64,000 nucleotides of DNA from Colwellia sp. MB3u-41 (GCF_014076845.1 NZ_JACGUT010000047.1:62001-126000); one strand, 5' to 3'; positions 27,051 to 36,344 are shown, counted from the first letter of the stretch. Program-made: numbers and translations. Notes: a model not told the origin generated them from the sequence alone.

Positions 27051-28256
27051 CTACCCTTCAACCAATGTGGTAATAATTTGGGGATCATTGTGCAACGTTC
27101 GGTGCACAGGACAACGGTTAGCTATTTCCATTAGTCGATTTTTTTCTGCATCGTTTAACGGTCCAAACAACTGAACTTTGCGAATTAATGACTCCATATT
27201 CTTGTTTTTTTCAGTCACATTACTCGCATCTTCTAAATAATTACGTTCGTGTGATAACGACACTTCCACATGCTCGAGTGGAATATCCTTGCGAGTAGCG
27301 TACATCCGAATGGTCATTGCAGTACAGGCACCTAAAGCAGCCAGTAAATGCTCATAAGGATCTGGGCCTGAATTTTTTCCACCGACTTGTACCGGTTCAT
27401 CTGCATTCCAGTGATGGTGATCACTAAAAATATCTTGTTGAAATTTATGGTCTATCTCGGCCACCAAAACATGTCCTTTTGTGAGACTGGGACGAGATGT
27501 TTCTAGCGCAGGAATATAACGGCTTGCCCACCCTGAAATAGTTTGCGCGACATATTCACTATCTACTGATTTTGATAAAAGATGATCGGCAGTGTCCAAG
27601 CTAACAAAGCTTTTAGGGTGCTTGGCAGCTTTGTAAATTTGCTCGGCATCAGTAATATCTACGGTTAAGTCAACAGGAGAATGTAATACCAGTAAAGCTT
27701 TATTAAGGTGCTTTATATGCTCTGTGGTTTGATTACGTAAATCATCTAAAAATTGTTTTTTAATAGTAAAGTCACGCGTACCTAAACTTACTTTCGCCGA
27801 ACCACTTTGCTCTATTGTTTCTATATGGGCATCAAAGTTGTGTATGACATGGCTTGCTTCAAACGGTGCGCCGATGGTCACAACCGCTTTTACTTTGGGA
27901 AGCTGTGCCGCCATAGCTAAAACCGCAGCACCACCCAGGCTATGGCCAATTAATAGTTGAGGTGCTTGATAATGCTGCTCTAGAAATTTTGCTGCTGATA
28001 GTAAATCTTCAGTATTGGATGAAAAATTTGTATTGGCAAAATCACCGTCACTGTTTCCCAAACCTGTAAAGTCAAACCGAAAAACTGCAAAACCATGTTG
28101 CACAAGAAATCGACTAATTCGCGAGGCCGCTGCAACATCTTTACCACAGGTAAAACAATGAGCAAACAGCACATAGGCTCGTATTTTTTGATCCGGCGTT
28201 TCTAGCAAACCAGCTAAATTTTGTTCTTGGCTAGGAAATTCTATTTTTGTTCTCAT
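27051..28256 (-). CDS. Alpha/beta hydrolase - OsmC fusion protein
   Basis: A 401-residue two-domain protein. Residues about 1-250 are an alpha/beta hydrolase ([28 protein letters not shown], nucleophile elbow GHSLGG). Residues about 260-401 are an OsmC/Ohr domain with the redox cysteines in [11 protein letters not shown] and RCPVHRTL. OsmC domains reduce organic hydroperoxides. The fusion is known in many proteobacteria; the hydrolase may release peroxidised acyl groups for the OsmC half, which is inference. Adjacent antiporter and DsbA remnants give no clear functional link. Confidence 0.9.
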   Translation of the reverse strand: MRTKIEFPSQEQNLAGLLETPDQKIRAYVLFAHCFTCGKDVAAASRISRFLVQHGFAVFRFDFTGLGNSDGDFANTNFSSNTEDLLSAAKFLEQHYQAPQLLIGHSLGGAAVLAMAAQLPKVKAVVTIGAPFEASHVIHNFDAHIETIEQSGSAKVSLGTRDFTIKKQFLDDLRNQTTEHIKHLNKALLVLHSPVDLTVDITDAEQIYKAAKHPKSFVSLDTADHLLSKSVDSEYVAQTISGWASRYIPALETSRPSLTKGHVLVAEIDHKFQQDIFSDHHHWNADEPVQVGGKNSGPDPYEHLLAALGACTAMTIRMYATRKDIPLEHVEVSLSHERNYLEDASNVTEKNKNMESLIRKVQLFGPLNDAEKNRLMEIANRCPVHRTLHNDPQIITTLVEG

Positions 28257-28699
28257 TGATTCTATCTCTTATTTTTAATAAAAATGCTGTCTAGCACATT
28301 TTATTATGACTATAACGATGGACTATTATGTATCTAACAAAGGTTCAATCACTGTTTTTCACTGCGCTAAATTTGATTTGTCATTAACGGGGATATTTCC
28401 AGCATTGTTGATAAATAATGTAGGGGTTGGCCAAATAATACGCGAATGCGGACATTGGATATTAATAAACGCATTAATGCTTATTTGCGCAGCGGCATCA
28501 CCAAGTAGAAAACCGCTTGCACGATGTGGTATTGGTATCGTCATATGGGTGTTCCCTTGATTACTCTAGATTCATGGTTAAAAAACGTATACAAAACGAA
28601 CAATACTGAGCATACTAATAATGAAGAACTTAACTCAGTAGCCTTTATTTAACTCTATTTGATTAATTTATCAATGAGTTAAAATAAAAGACCCTTGAG
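28257..28699. other. Intergenic region holding a DsbA-like gene stub
   Basis: The 443 bp between the antiporter and the hydrolase contain the minus-strand stub at 28359-28544. A plus-strand frame at 28306-28560 is its antisense shadow. Nothing else is recognised. Confidence 0.6.
28359..28544 (-). pseudogene. Truncated DsbA-like (thioredoxin-fold) gene, copy 1
   Basis: A 61-codon frame with AAGGGA seven bases before its ATG. It begins MTIPIPHRASGFLLGDAAAQ and has NIQCPHSR, a CPxS version of the thioredoxin active site, then diverges after IIWPT and stops, while DsbA-like proteins need about 180 residues. A second decayed copy lies at 36055-36190 and shares the same right-hand boundary, so this is a stub of a once complete gene downstream of the antiporter. 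Confidence 0.6.
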
Positions 28700-29911
28700 T
28701 TAAATTTTTAATTTTCTAACTAGAATAGGAGTAGTCGTTGCTTGAACGACAAGTGTGAAAATAACAATGCCAAACCCTATTGATTGAATTGTCCACCAAT
28801 AAGGTAACTCTTTTGGCAATGACAATACTAATGCGATAGTGACAGCGCCGCGCAATCCCCCCCAAATCATTATAGGGGGGTATTTGGGGTTAATAGGCTG
28901 TCCTACGGTAAAATGATTTAACCACGTGGAAATATATACTGCGGCAATACGGGCAATAAAGGCGCCACATATTGCTAATAAAATGGCTAACCACATTTCA
29001 GTAAACATATTAAGACTAACAACTAAGCCAAGTAATACAAAAACAAATATGTTGGCTATAAAGCCAAGTGACTCCCACACACTGTGCAAGCCTGTATAAA
29101 CATGCTCTAGTAAACGGTGTACTGATTTCTTAAAAATCAAGGCAGCAAACATGACGGCAACAATACCCGATACGTGTAATAAGTGCTCAGCAACATAAAA
29201 AGTTCCATAAGCAAGCAGCAGTGTAATAACCACTATATGCGGCACAGATACATTAATGAACCTAACTATAAGCGCTGCAATATAGCCCAGCAGACTGCCA
29301 ATAATAATCCCGCCCAAAAACACTTTGCTAAATGTAATGATTGCAGACGTTACATCAGGCTCACTTTGCCCTAAAGCAATACTGAGAATGATGCCAAATA
29401 AAACGATAGCTGTAGCATCATTAAATAAGCTTTCCCCTTCAATCAAAACGTTTAAGTCTGCAGGCGCTTTTAATTGCTTTAATTGACTAACAACGGCAAC
29501 TGGATCGGTAGCCGAAATAACAACACCTGTTAATAAAGCGGCAATAAAAGGAAAGCCTGAATGATTAATACCATAATAAAGAAGAACCGCAATAACAGTG
29601 GTAGAAATGAGTAAACCTATTGTCGCCAGCGTTAGTATATTGGGCAAATATTTGAACAAAAGCTTACTGTCTAATACGAATGCAGCTTCAAATATTAACA
29701 CTGGCAACAAAATAAATAACATTAAGTCTTGAAAATTGCTCGCACGCACACCCGTCTCTATACCAAACTCTACGGTGAACAAGGAGAGAATAAACCCCAA
29801 TGCCACTAATAATATTGTATAGGGAATACGTACGAAACGCTGAAGTACTATAGCGAATGCACCTACACCTAAGAGAAGTAAAGTAATAGCAACAACAGTG
29901 TGAATATTCAT
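28700..29911 (-). CDS. NhaP-type cation:proton antiporter (CPA1)
   Basis: A 403-residue polytopic membrane protein with about 12 hydrophobic segments. Transport-site motifs are SATDPVAVV (D136) and EGESLFNDATAIVLF (N164-D165), diagnostic of CPA1 Na+(K+)/H+ exchangers; the C-terminal WGGLRGAVTIALVLSLP is also conserved. It ends without the cytosolic TrkA_C domain found in some relatives. It starts 7 bp after the FMN-binding gene, so the two are co-transcribed. A decayed copy of its last 50 codons is at 36345-36510. Confidence 0.92.
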   Translation of the reverse strand: MNIHTVVAITLLLLGVGAFAIVLQRFVRIPYTILLVALGFILSLFTVEFGIETGVRASNFQDLMLFILLPVLIFEAAFVLDSKLLFKYLPNILTLATIGLLISTTVIAVLLYYGINHSGFPFIAALLTGVVISATDPVAVVSQLKQLKAPADLNVLIEGESLFNDATAIVLFGIILSIALGQSEPDVTSAIITFSKVFLGGIIIGSLLGYIAALIVRFINVSVPHIVVITLLLAYGTFYVAEHLLHVSGIVAVMFAALIFKKSVHRLLEHVYTGLHSVWESLGFIANIFVFVLLGLVVSLNMFTEMWLAILLAICGAFIARIAAVYISTWLNHFTVGQPINPKYPPIMIWGGLRGAVTIALVLSLPKELPYWWTIQSIGFGIVIFTLVVQATTTPILVRKLKI

Positions 29912-29918
29912 AGCTGAA

Positions 29919-31442
29919 TTATACTCCTAGCGTGTCAATATGTGGCGAACCTTCTGGGTCCGGTATTGGGTAAAGGTCTGATAACAAGATACTTCGCCCA
30001 TTTTCTGTAACAACTTTAGCATGATGTCTCTTGAGTGCACGAGGCTCCTTTACACCGCATGAATGTGCAATTGTACCTACTTCGTAAACCATATTTTTAA
30101 TATACGATGCGACACGAACAGATTTATCGGCTGGGTTTAGACCTTTTTGAAACCTAGGGTCTTGTGTTGCTATGCCTGTAGGGCAAGTATTTTTGTTACA
30201 TTGCAACGCTTGTATACAACCTAATGAAAACATGAAACCTCGGGCAGATGTAATAAAATCTGCTCCCATAGCAAGTGCCCAAGCAGCATTAGACGGTGTT
30301 ACTAACTTACCTGAACTTATTACTTTTATTCTATTTCTCAGTTTATACTCAATTAACTTGTCTACTACAAAGGGAAGGCTTTCTTTTAAAGGCAAGCCCA
30401 TATAATCCATTAAACTCTGTGGTGCTGCCCCTGTACCGCCATCGGCACTGTCAATTGTGATAAAATCAGGCGCAGAGGCTATTCCTCTTTCGTTTATTTT
30501 ACTAAACAATGAGTCATAAAAATCTTGTCTACCCACGACTGCTTTAAATCCGACGGGTTTACCGGTAACACGACGTACTCGGGCAATCATGTCTAAAAGC
30601 TCATAACTGCTAGAGATATCTTTGTGGCCATTTGGGCTAATAGAATCTTGACCTACTTTGATACCTCGTATTTTTGCTATTTCAGATGAAACCTTAATTC
30701 CAGGTAAAATCCCCCCTTTGCCAGGTTTTGCGCCTTGACTCATCTTTATTTCGAACATTTTTACTTGGTCATGCGCAGCAATTTCTCTCAGCTTTTCATC
30801 GCACAAATTACCCTTTTCATCTCTTACGCCATATTTAGCAGTGCCTATCTGAAAAACAATATCTGCCCCACCTTCAAGGTGATAAGAAGATAAACCACCT
30901 TCCCCAGTATTCATCCATGCTCCTGACTCTTTGGCGCCAGTTGATAATGCAAGCACAGCCTGTTTTGATATTGCGCCAAAACTCATTCCCGACACATTAA
31001 ATAAAGAATTTGTTTTGTAGGGATTTTTGGCATATCCGTCACCTATCGTAATTGTTTTTGGTAAGGCTGCATCTTCAGTTAGGGTTGGAAAAGGACAGCT
31101 GAGAAACATGACTTCTCCAGCATTAGCGAGTGAACGTGTTGAACCAAATGCAATAGTAGAGTCCACATTTTTTGCAGCGCGGTAAACCCATGACCGCTCA
31201 GCACGGTTAAATGGCATTTCTTCCCTGTCCATGGAGAAAAAGTATTGACGAAAAAATTCACCCATATGTTCAAAATAATATCGAAATCTACCAATAACAG
31301 GAAAGTTTCTCCGTATGGTTTGCTTAGTTTGCGTAACATCAGCGATATATAATAATAAGACGTAAAGTACGCCAATCCCTATGGCGACAATAAAAGCAGC
31401 AGCAGCCCATAGTAAAATAGTAAGTATCATGGAATCGAGCAT
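29919..31442 (-). CDS. FMN-binding glutamate synthase-like protein with N-terminal membrane anchor
   Basis: A 507-residue protein. An N-terminal membrane segment (about 7-33) precedes a GltS alpha-subunit synthase domain: FNVSGMSFGAISKQAVLALS, GEGGLSSYHLEGGADIVFQ, PGKGGILPG, DSADGGTGAAPQ, ISSGKLVTPSNAAWALAMG. The 3Fe-4S cluster motif is CIQALQCNKNTCPTG. The glutaminase domain of true GltB is absent, so ammonia or another substrate would be used; the reaction is unproven for this stand-alone family. GAAGGA seven bases upstream supports the start. Confidence 0.88.
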   Translation of the reverse strand: MLDSMILTILLWAAAAFIVAIGIGVLYVLLLYIADVTQTKQTIRRNFPVIGRFRYYFEHMGEFFRQYFFSMDREEMPFNRAERSWVYRAAKNVDSTIAFGSTRSLANAGEVMFLSCPFPTLTEDAALPKTITIGDGYAKNPYKTNSLFNVSGMSFGAISKQAVLALSTGAKESGAWMNTGEGGLSSYHLEGGADIVFQIGTAKYGVRDEKGNLCDEKLREIAAHDQVKMFEIKMSQGAKPGKGGILPGIKVSSEIAKIRGIKVGQDSISPNGHKDISSSYELLDMIARVRRVTGKPVGFKAVVGRQDFYDSLFSKINERGIASAPDFITIDSADGGTGAAPQSLMDYMGLPLKESLPFVVDKLIEYKLRNRIKVISSGKLVTPSNAAWALAMGADFITSARGFMFSLGCIQALQCNKNTCPTGIATQDPRFQKGLNPADKSVRVASYIKNMVYEVGTIAHSCGVKEPRALKRHHAKVVTENGRSILLSDLYPIPDPEGSPHIDTLGV

Positions 31443-31606
31443 CTATATTTCCTTCTAAATAATGTATGTATGTTGAACAAGTTATGCTTTATAGGTATAG
31501 GTCATTTATCTGGAAAGCAGGTACAACCATTAAACTTGCTCAACTATCGGGTAAGGACTCAATTAAAATAGTTTTAATTCACAACTACGCCCCTAATTAA
31601 GTGTTA

Positions 31607-32083
31607 TTAATTTGATGCTTTCCTATTGAATAATTGTTCTTCTGCTATACGATCCAAGGCAAATCGACCACCACTAAAAATAACAACTTGTAGTAATAAT
31701 ACTCCCCATAAAATATGTTCTGCGAAGGCAGCAGGGGCTATTTCTTCTAAGCTTATGACTGCGACAATATTGACAAAAAACAAACCCAAGGCAGAAAAAC
31801 GACTCGCTAATCCTGCGATTAATAACAAGGGTAAAATAATTTCTGCGGCAGTGCCTAAATAGGCGGCTAATTCAAACGGTAATATCGGCACTTGATATTC
31901 ATATTCAAATAACATTAACGTGCTGTCCCAGTCTCTTAACTTAGTAAGCCCGGAGGAAAAAAACGCCCAAGCCACATAACAGCGAGCGGCTAATAACGCG
32001 AGGGGTTCTAAAAGGCTGATATTACTGGCTACATTACGATATAAATGGCTAGTAGATAACACTAGATTGTTTAGAGTATGCAT
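31607..32083 (-). CDS. DoxX-family membrane protein (BufD-like)
   Basis: A 158-residue protein with about four hydrophobic segments, including ARCYVAWAFFSSGLTKLRDW and EIILPLLLIAGLASRFSALG, typical of DoxX. It is the last gene of the bufferin-type operon and starts 2 bp after the DUF2063 gene. DoxX proteins are regular members of MNIO/bufferin loci, where their role is not settled; an electron-transfer or quinone-linked membrane role is proposed for the family. Confidence 0.85.
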   Translation of the reverse strand: MHTLNNLVLSTSHLYRNVASNISLLEPLALLAARCYVAWAFFSSGLTKLRDWDSTLMLFEYEYQVPILPFELAAYLGTAAEIILPLLLIAGLASRFSALGLFFVNIVAVISLEEIAPAAFAEHILWGVLLLQVVIFSGGRFALDRIAEEQLFNRKASN

Positions 32084-32085
32084 AG

Positions 32086-32913
32086 TTACTTCTCTTTAAT
32101 AAGATTAATTAAGTTACGTTCAATCGCGATAAACAGCCATTGTTCGAATGAAAATTCGTTGTTATATTTCAGCGCATCAAGTGATTGCGCCAATGATTGT
32201 CCAGACAATAAAGAAAACATAAACGTCCCTTCACTGGCCGATAAGGTAGTCACTTGCGGTTGAAACTCAGGACGAAAAATCATCACAACTTGTTCAATGT
32301 TTTTTTCTGACAGTGCTTTTTTTGCAGCACTCATTGCGGATTTTCGTTGAAGTTCATCACTGTGATGATGAGCCTGAAAAATTTCAGTCAATGGATAGGC
32401 TGTTTTAAATACTTTGACATTGTGATTAAAGGCGATGAAAAGTTGCTCTGGTTGCCCCTCACTAAGCAATTGTAATGTCGATGAGATAAGGGTTTGATCT
32501 CGTCCATGTAATGCACAATGAACATGCCAGTCGAGTACAGCACAATCAGCAAGATACGGGTAGTCTGTCCCCACTTCTGTGGTCCCTAAAAAGTGAGGAA
32601 ATTTTTCGCCCCATTGCGTCCAATCCCCTAGGTTAGGTGGTGATACTCGTAAAAATTGATAAACAAGACTTTCGCTAATGTCGCTATCAAGCAATTCAAA
32701 CACCGTTGGAAAACTAATAGATAATGCTCGCTGAGCATTTGCCAATAAATTTTTTCTATAAATGTTAATGCCTTGAGTATTAAAACCGCATTGTTCTAGG
32801 GCAATAGATTCATCATTCCAAATGACCTCTAATAACACGTGTTGTTCATTTTTAGCAGATTCATTAATGGTTGACTCATTTCTTCCTGTTTCATTTTTAC
32901 CTAGCTCATTCAT
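32086..32913 (-). CDS. bufC: DUF2063 protein, MNIO partner (BufC/HvfC-like)
   Basis: A 275-residue protein that matches the HvfC/BufC family: NIYRKNLLANAQRALSISFP, FPTVFELLD, PPNLGDWTQWG, LADCAVLDWHVHCA. These proteins assist the DUF692 MNIO enzyme, probably by delivering the precursor peptide. The first 23 residues are an unusual low-complexity extension (NELGKNETGRNESTINES). The start overlaps the bufB stop by 4 bp, so the two are translationally coupled. Confidence 0.87.
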   Translation of the reverse strand: MNELGKNETGRNESTINESAKNEQHVLLEVIWNDESIALEQCGFNTQGINIYRKNLLANAQRALSISFPTVFELLDSDISESLVYQFLRVSPPNLGDWTQWGEKFPHFLGTTEVGTDYPYLADCAVLDWHVHCALHGRDQTLISSTLQLLSEGQPEQLFIAFNHNVKVFKTAYPLTEIFQAHHHSDELQRKSAMSAAKKALSEKNIEQVVMIFRPEFQPQVTTLSASEGTFMFSLLSGQSLAQSLDALKYNNEFSFEQWLFIAIERNLINLIKEK

Positions 32914-33788
32914 GCACTTTTCCTCGTTAATACAGCATGGGCGATATCACGTGCTTTTTTCGCTTCATCAACCAATACTGACCATTGAGGTAAATCACTG
33001 TCCCATTCAATTAACGTTGGCACCGCACCAAAACGTGTTAACGCTTGTTGATAGCCTAACCAAACATCATCAGAAACGGGCCGCGCATGATCATCAATGG
33101 TCATCTCGCCCGTTAAAGGTTCACTGCAACCCGCTAAGTGAATTTGTGCCACACTTGCCACCGGTAATTCATTGATATAATCAGCGACTGATTGTTGAAT
33201 ATCACCGCTTTCAAAGTTCATACTGTTAACGGCAATATTATTAATATCTAATAATATTTTTGCCCCCGTTCGTTGGCAAAGTTGTGCTAAAAAATCCGCT
33301 TCACTAAGGTAACTTTCATCAAACTTCACATAGGCAGAAACATTTTCAATGATCAGTTGCCGTCCTAAATAGTTTTGTACTTTATCCACTTGTTCAGACA
33401 TTTTGGTTAACGTTTTTTTATTATGAGCAATCGGTAATAAGTCACCACTATGAATAAGCTGCCCTTGTTTTTGTCCCCAAGTAAAACAGGCATGTTCGGA
33501 CATCATAAATGGGGCTATTTTTTCCATAAGCGTTTTTAAACTCGCCAAATATTGCATCGGAACATTCTGTGTAGAACCTAGCCCCATAGATGTTGAATGC
33601 AAACTAACAGGGTACATTTCTCTGACTTGAGTAAGCACAGACAAAGCGGCTCCTCCTTGACCAAAAAAATTCTCAGAATGTACCTCAACAAAGTCAATTT
33701 GCTTAGTTGTAGTTAGTATGTCGGTAAAATGTGGATGCCTTAAACCAACACCTACTATTACATCGCTATTTGTTACCGACATAGTCAT
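32910..33788 (-). CDS. bufB: DUF692 multinuclear non-haem iron oxidative enzyme (BufB/HvfB-like)
   Basis: A 292-residue TIM-barrel MNIO enzyme. Likely iron-binding motifs are VEVHSENFFGQGG, SLHSTSMGLG, SEHACF, IENVSAY, LLDINNIAVN, QIHLAGCSE and the DDHARPVSDDVW / EWDSDLP end. In characterised systems such enzymes oxidise cysteines of a precursor peptide to metal-binding heterocycles. It begins 3 bp after the precursor gene and overlaps bufC. Assignment to the bufferin branch rests on the DUF2282 precursor and DUF2063 partner next to it. Confidence 0.92.
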   Translation of the reverse strand: MTMSVTNSDVIVGVGLRHPHFTDILTTTKQIDFVEVHSENFFGQGGAALSVLTQVREMYPVSLHSTSMGLGSTQNVPMQYLASLKTLMEKIAPFMMSEHACFTWGQKQGQLIHSGDLLPIAHNKKTLTKMSEQVDKVQNYLGRQLIIENVSAYVKFDESYLSEADFLAQLCQRTGAKILLDINNIAVNSMNFESGDIQQSVADYINELPVASVAQIHLAGCSEPLTGEMTIDDHARPVSDDVWLGYQQALTRFGAVPTLIEWDSDLPQWSVLVDEAKKARDIAHAVLTRKSA

Positions 33789-33791
33789 ACT

Positions 33792-34076
33792 TTAAGCGCC
33801 TTTTGTTGCTTTATAGTGATCTTTCGCTGCTTTTTTTGACAAACCGCCCAGCGTTGAACACGTGCCTTTTGTTACTAATTTCCATTCCCCCTTGTCGTTA
33901 TCAACCTTTGACTGACCGGCACATGAATGGGTGCCTGCTAAATTTGCACAATCGTTTTGAGCGGCTTTGGCCACGCCATAACATTTTTCTTTTTTACCTG
34001 CTGCTTCTGCTGGAGCAATAACCCCAGTAGAAATTACCGCGGCCAATGCGGCGCTTACTAATAATTTATTGTTCAT
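33792..34076 (-). CDS. bufA: BufA1-like (DUF2282) bufferin precursor peptide
   Basis: A 94-residue precursor with a Sec signal peptide ([20 protein letters not shown].., cut after APAEA). The mature part is lysine-rich and has four cysteines at C32, C43, C52 and C73 in the family pattern [25 protein letters not shown] and KGTCSTLGG. BufA1 peptides are modified by MNIO enzymes and bind copper in the periplasm. The frame extends to a TTG at 34082; the ATG at 34076 is chosen because AAGGA lies six bases upstream. It is followed by bufB after 3 bp. Confidence 0.88.
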   Translation of the reverse strand: MNNKLLVSAALAAVISTGVIAPAEAAGKKEKCYGVAKAAQNDCANLAGTHSCAGQSKVDNDKGEWKLVTKGTCSTLGGLSKKAAKDHYKATKGA

Positions 34077-34106
34077 CATCAATCCTTATATTTAAAAAGT
34101 GAGCAG

Positions 34107-34424
34107 CTAAATTAACTGCTCTAACCATTGCATTAATTGCTGTGGTGGTAACCCACCAACACGTTGGTCAATAATTTCACCATTTTTGACCAACATCAGC
34201 GTAGGCACACTACGTATCCCATAATCAGCGGCAAAAATAGGCAATTGGTCGATATCCACTTTAATCGTATTAAAGCGACCGTTCATCATGTCCGACACGC
34301 CTTCAACTACCGGTGACATTGACTTACAAGGCCCGCACCACGAAGCAGTAAAATATAACAGTGAAATTTTTTGCTGTGAAAGTAACTCATCAAGTGAGTC
34401 AGCTGATGTTAGCTGTTTCATCAT
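34107..34424 (-). CDS. Thioredoxin-family protein
   Basis: A 105-residue thioredoxin with active site WCGPC (YFTASWCGPCKSMSPV) and cis-proline SVPTLMLVKNG. It has no signal peptide and is thus cytosolic. The frame runs to a TTG at 34478 that would overlap the upstream gene; the ATG at 34424 has GAG six bases upstream and gives normal thioredoxin length. It sits between the YHS gene and the bufferin precursor, so it may keep precursor cysteines reduced before modification; this is inference. Confidence 0.88.
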   Translation of the reverse strand: MMKQLTSADSLDELLSQQKISLLYFTASWCGPCKSMSPVVEGVSDMMNGRFNTIKVDIDQLPIFAADYGIRSVPTLMLVKNGEIIDQRVGGLPPQQLMQWLEQLI

Positions 34425-34458
34425 TAAAATCTCATGCTTGTTATTAAGTAACTCAGTA

Positions 34459-34944
34459 TTAATCGTAAACTTTTTCAATCTGTTCTTCTGTTAACCCTTT
34501 AATATCGATCCAATTAGTTTGCGCTGTTTTGATGTAACTCGGAATATCCGTTACCCATTTCTTTTGTACGTTTTTATTTAGATTCAAATACAATTTATCG
34601 CCACGGATATGCCAAGCCATAGGATCGGTATCGAATTTCTTATGCATCGTAACGCCAAAGGCACAGTAACCACCGTATTGTGGTGCATATTTACTTGGCT
34701 CAACTTTAAATAAGTCGCGGTTATCAGCACTTGAAAACTGATAAATGGCACCATTGTATGCGGCGGTAAAATTATCAGTACCTTTAGTCGGCTCGCCTTT
34801 AGTAAAATAAGAGACCGCGTCGTATCCTTTAATCGCTAAGTCATTACCATTGGCATTCACTTCAATGTTTGCAGCAAAACTCAGGCTGCTTATCAATAAT
34901 GCAGAAGTAGCGAAGGTAGATTTAATCAGTGTTGAAAGTGTCAT
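34459..34944 (-). CDS. Exported YHS-domain protein
   Basis: A 161-residue protein with a signal peptide (MTLSTLIKSTFATSALLISS.., cut after SFA) and a YHS domain: LAIKGYDAVSYFTKGEP, YNGAIYQFSSADNRDLFKVEPSKYAPQYGG (in pieces) and YCAFGVTMHKKF with the single conserved Cys. YHS domains are associated with heavy-metal handling proteins. GGAG nine bases upstream supports the start. As first gene of the bufferin-type operon it may be a periplasmic metal-binding accessory, which is inference. Confidence 0.85.
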   Translation of the reverse strand: MTLSTLIKSTFATSALLISSLSFAANIEVNANGNDLAIKGYDAVSYFTKGEPTKGTDNFTAAYNGAIYQFSSADNRDLFKVEPSKYAPQYGGYCAFGVTMHKKFDTDPMAWHIRGDKLYLNLNKNVQKKWVTDIPSYIKTAQTNWIDIKGLTEEQIEKVYD

Positions 34945-34973
34945 TTTTGTTGCTCCAGTATTTAAGGTGGGAC

Positions 34974-35093
34974 GTTCAAAGTTTGTTTGTTAATCAGTTA
35001 ATGAATAAGGATGTTTTCCTTGGTTGATAATATAGGGCTTTCAATTAAGCAAAAGGAATGACATAGTCCTAACTTTGAACCCAATCGTCCTAA
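34974..35093. promoter_or_regulatory. Candidate AraC operator region between the bufferin operon and its regulator
   Basis: GTTCAAAGTT (34974-34983) and AACTTTGAAC (35071-35080) form a perfect 10-bp inverted repeat with centres 97 bp apart. In addition GTCCTAA occurs at 35066-35072 and 35087-35093, a direct repeat with 21-bp period, the spacing typical of AraC-family half-sites on one DNA face. Both lie between the divergent starts at 34944 and 35115. Confidence 0.5.
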
Positions 35094-35114
35094 ACGAGCC
35101 TAAAGGAGAGAAAA

Positions 35115-35948
35115 ATGGATCAACTTTCAGTTATCTTGCAGCGCTTTTCGATGAATACAGAAGTTTTCTTTACAGGGAGCCTTTGTGGTGTCAGTAATTT
35201 CAGTAGAGAACCAAATCAAGGGCACTTGCACTTATTACGGAGTGGGGAGTTGACGATTATTGATGAAAGAGGAAAGTCTGAATTAATCAATGAGCCTACC
35301 GTGCTTTATTTTCCTACTCCCCACGCACACCGTATTATTGGCAATGAAGAAAATCCTCCTGAATTGGTCTGCGCTAATATCATTTATAATGAAAGTACGT
35401 CTAATCCAATTGCCAATGCTCTACCTGCTCTGATGTGCTTTAAGCTTAGTCATAGTGAAAAGCTCAAACAAACCGCGCTATGTTTATTCGAAGAAGCATT
35501 TCAAGACCAGTCCGGACGGATCCCCATGATTAGTTTGCTTACCGATATGTTTCTAATTCACATACTTCGTCATGTGCTTAATAATAATATTATGCAACAC
35601 GGCCTGCTCGCTGGTTTAGCGCACCCACAATTATCAAAAGTCTTACTTGCCATTCATGAAATGCCCGAGAAGCAATGGGGGCTCGATGCCATGGCAGAGC
35701 TTGCCTTAATGTCACGTTCAAAATTTGCTGATCTTTTTAAACGTACTGTTGGGCAAAGTCCTGGAGATTATGTGATTGATTGGCGTATTGTGATAGCGCA
35801 AGGTTTATTACAACAAGATAAACCAGTGGCGTTAGTCGCCAATGCAGTTGGCTATGAAAATGGCTCAGCGCTAGCGCGCGTATTTAGAAAAAAGTTGGGC
35901 GTATCTCCTAAAGAATGGCTTGAAAAAACGCTTGGATATTTCCCTTAG
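35115..35948 (+). CDS. AraC-family regulator of the bufferin-type operon
   Basis: A 277-residue regulator: cupin_6-type N-terminal sensor (about 1-150, with HLHLLRSGELTII and YFPTPHAHRIIG) and a C-terminal pair of HTH motifs (MAELALMSRSKFADLFKRTV and VALVANAVGYENGSALARVF). AAAGGAG six bases before the ATG is a strong ribosome site. It is transcribed divergently from the YHS-thioredoxin-bufABC operon, so it probably controls that operon and itself. The inducer is unknown; a metal or a thiol stress signal is plausible. Confidence 0.9.
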   Translation: MDQLSVILQRFSMNTEVFFTGSLCGVSNFSREPNQGHLHLLRSGELTIIDERGKSELINEPTVLYFPTPHAHRIIGNEENPPELVCANIIYNESTSNPIANALPALMCFKLSHSEKLKQTALCLFEEAFQDQSGRIPMISLLTDMFLIHILRHVLNNNIMQHGLLAGLAHPQLSKVLLAIHEMPEKQWGLDAMAELALMSRSKFADLFKRTVGQSPGDYVIDWRIVIAQGLLQQDKPVALVANAVGYENGSALARVFRKKLGVSPKEWLEKTLGYFP

Positions 35949-36054
35949 ATTAAAAATAAGTAACTTTTATTAAGCTCATATCCCAAGATTTCCGTGATTA
36001 CTTAACGTAATCAAGTGCCCCATTATATTGACGGGTTTATCTTGGTAATATTTT

Positions 36055-36190
36055 GATACTTCGGCAACGTTGGTCAGATTGTGCGCGAATGCGGACATTA
36101 AATATCAATAAAAGCATCAATAGTAATTTGGGCCGCGGCATCACCAAGAAGAAAGCCGCTTGGCTGGTGTGATATTGGTATAGTCATATA
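36055..36190 (-). pseudogene. Truncated DsbA-like gene, copy 2
   Basis: The minus strand reads MTIPISHQPSGFLLGDAAAQ, then DAFIDI, a TAA in place of the residue before CPHSR, and a further TGA two residues before PT. It is the paralogue of 28359-28544 and loses similarity at the same point (after WPT/xPT). Two in-frame stops make it a fossil. Confidence 0.8.
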
Positions 36191-36344
36191 AAATATTTTC
36201 CTAAATGACTTTAGATTAATAGTCTTAGTTTTGTATATTGAATTAACAATCAAACAAACTTTTGAGCAGTTAATTCAATGATCTACGCTGTACCTAATTT
36301 TCGGTGAAAATTTTTAAACATCATGCATTAAAAACTCCAATCCT

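Noticed and set aside
28306..28560. Plus-strand 84-codon frame beside the DsbA stub
   Set aside because: It is antisense to the DsbA-like stub, which has a recognisable N-terminus and ribosome site.
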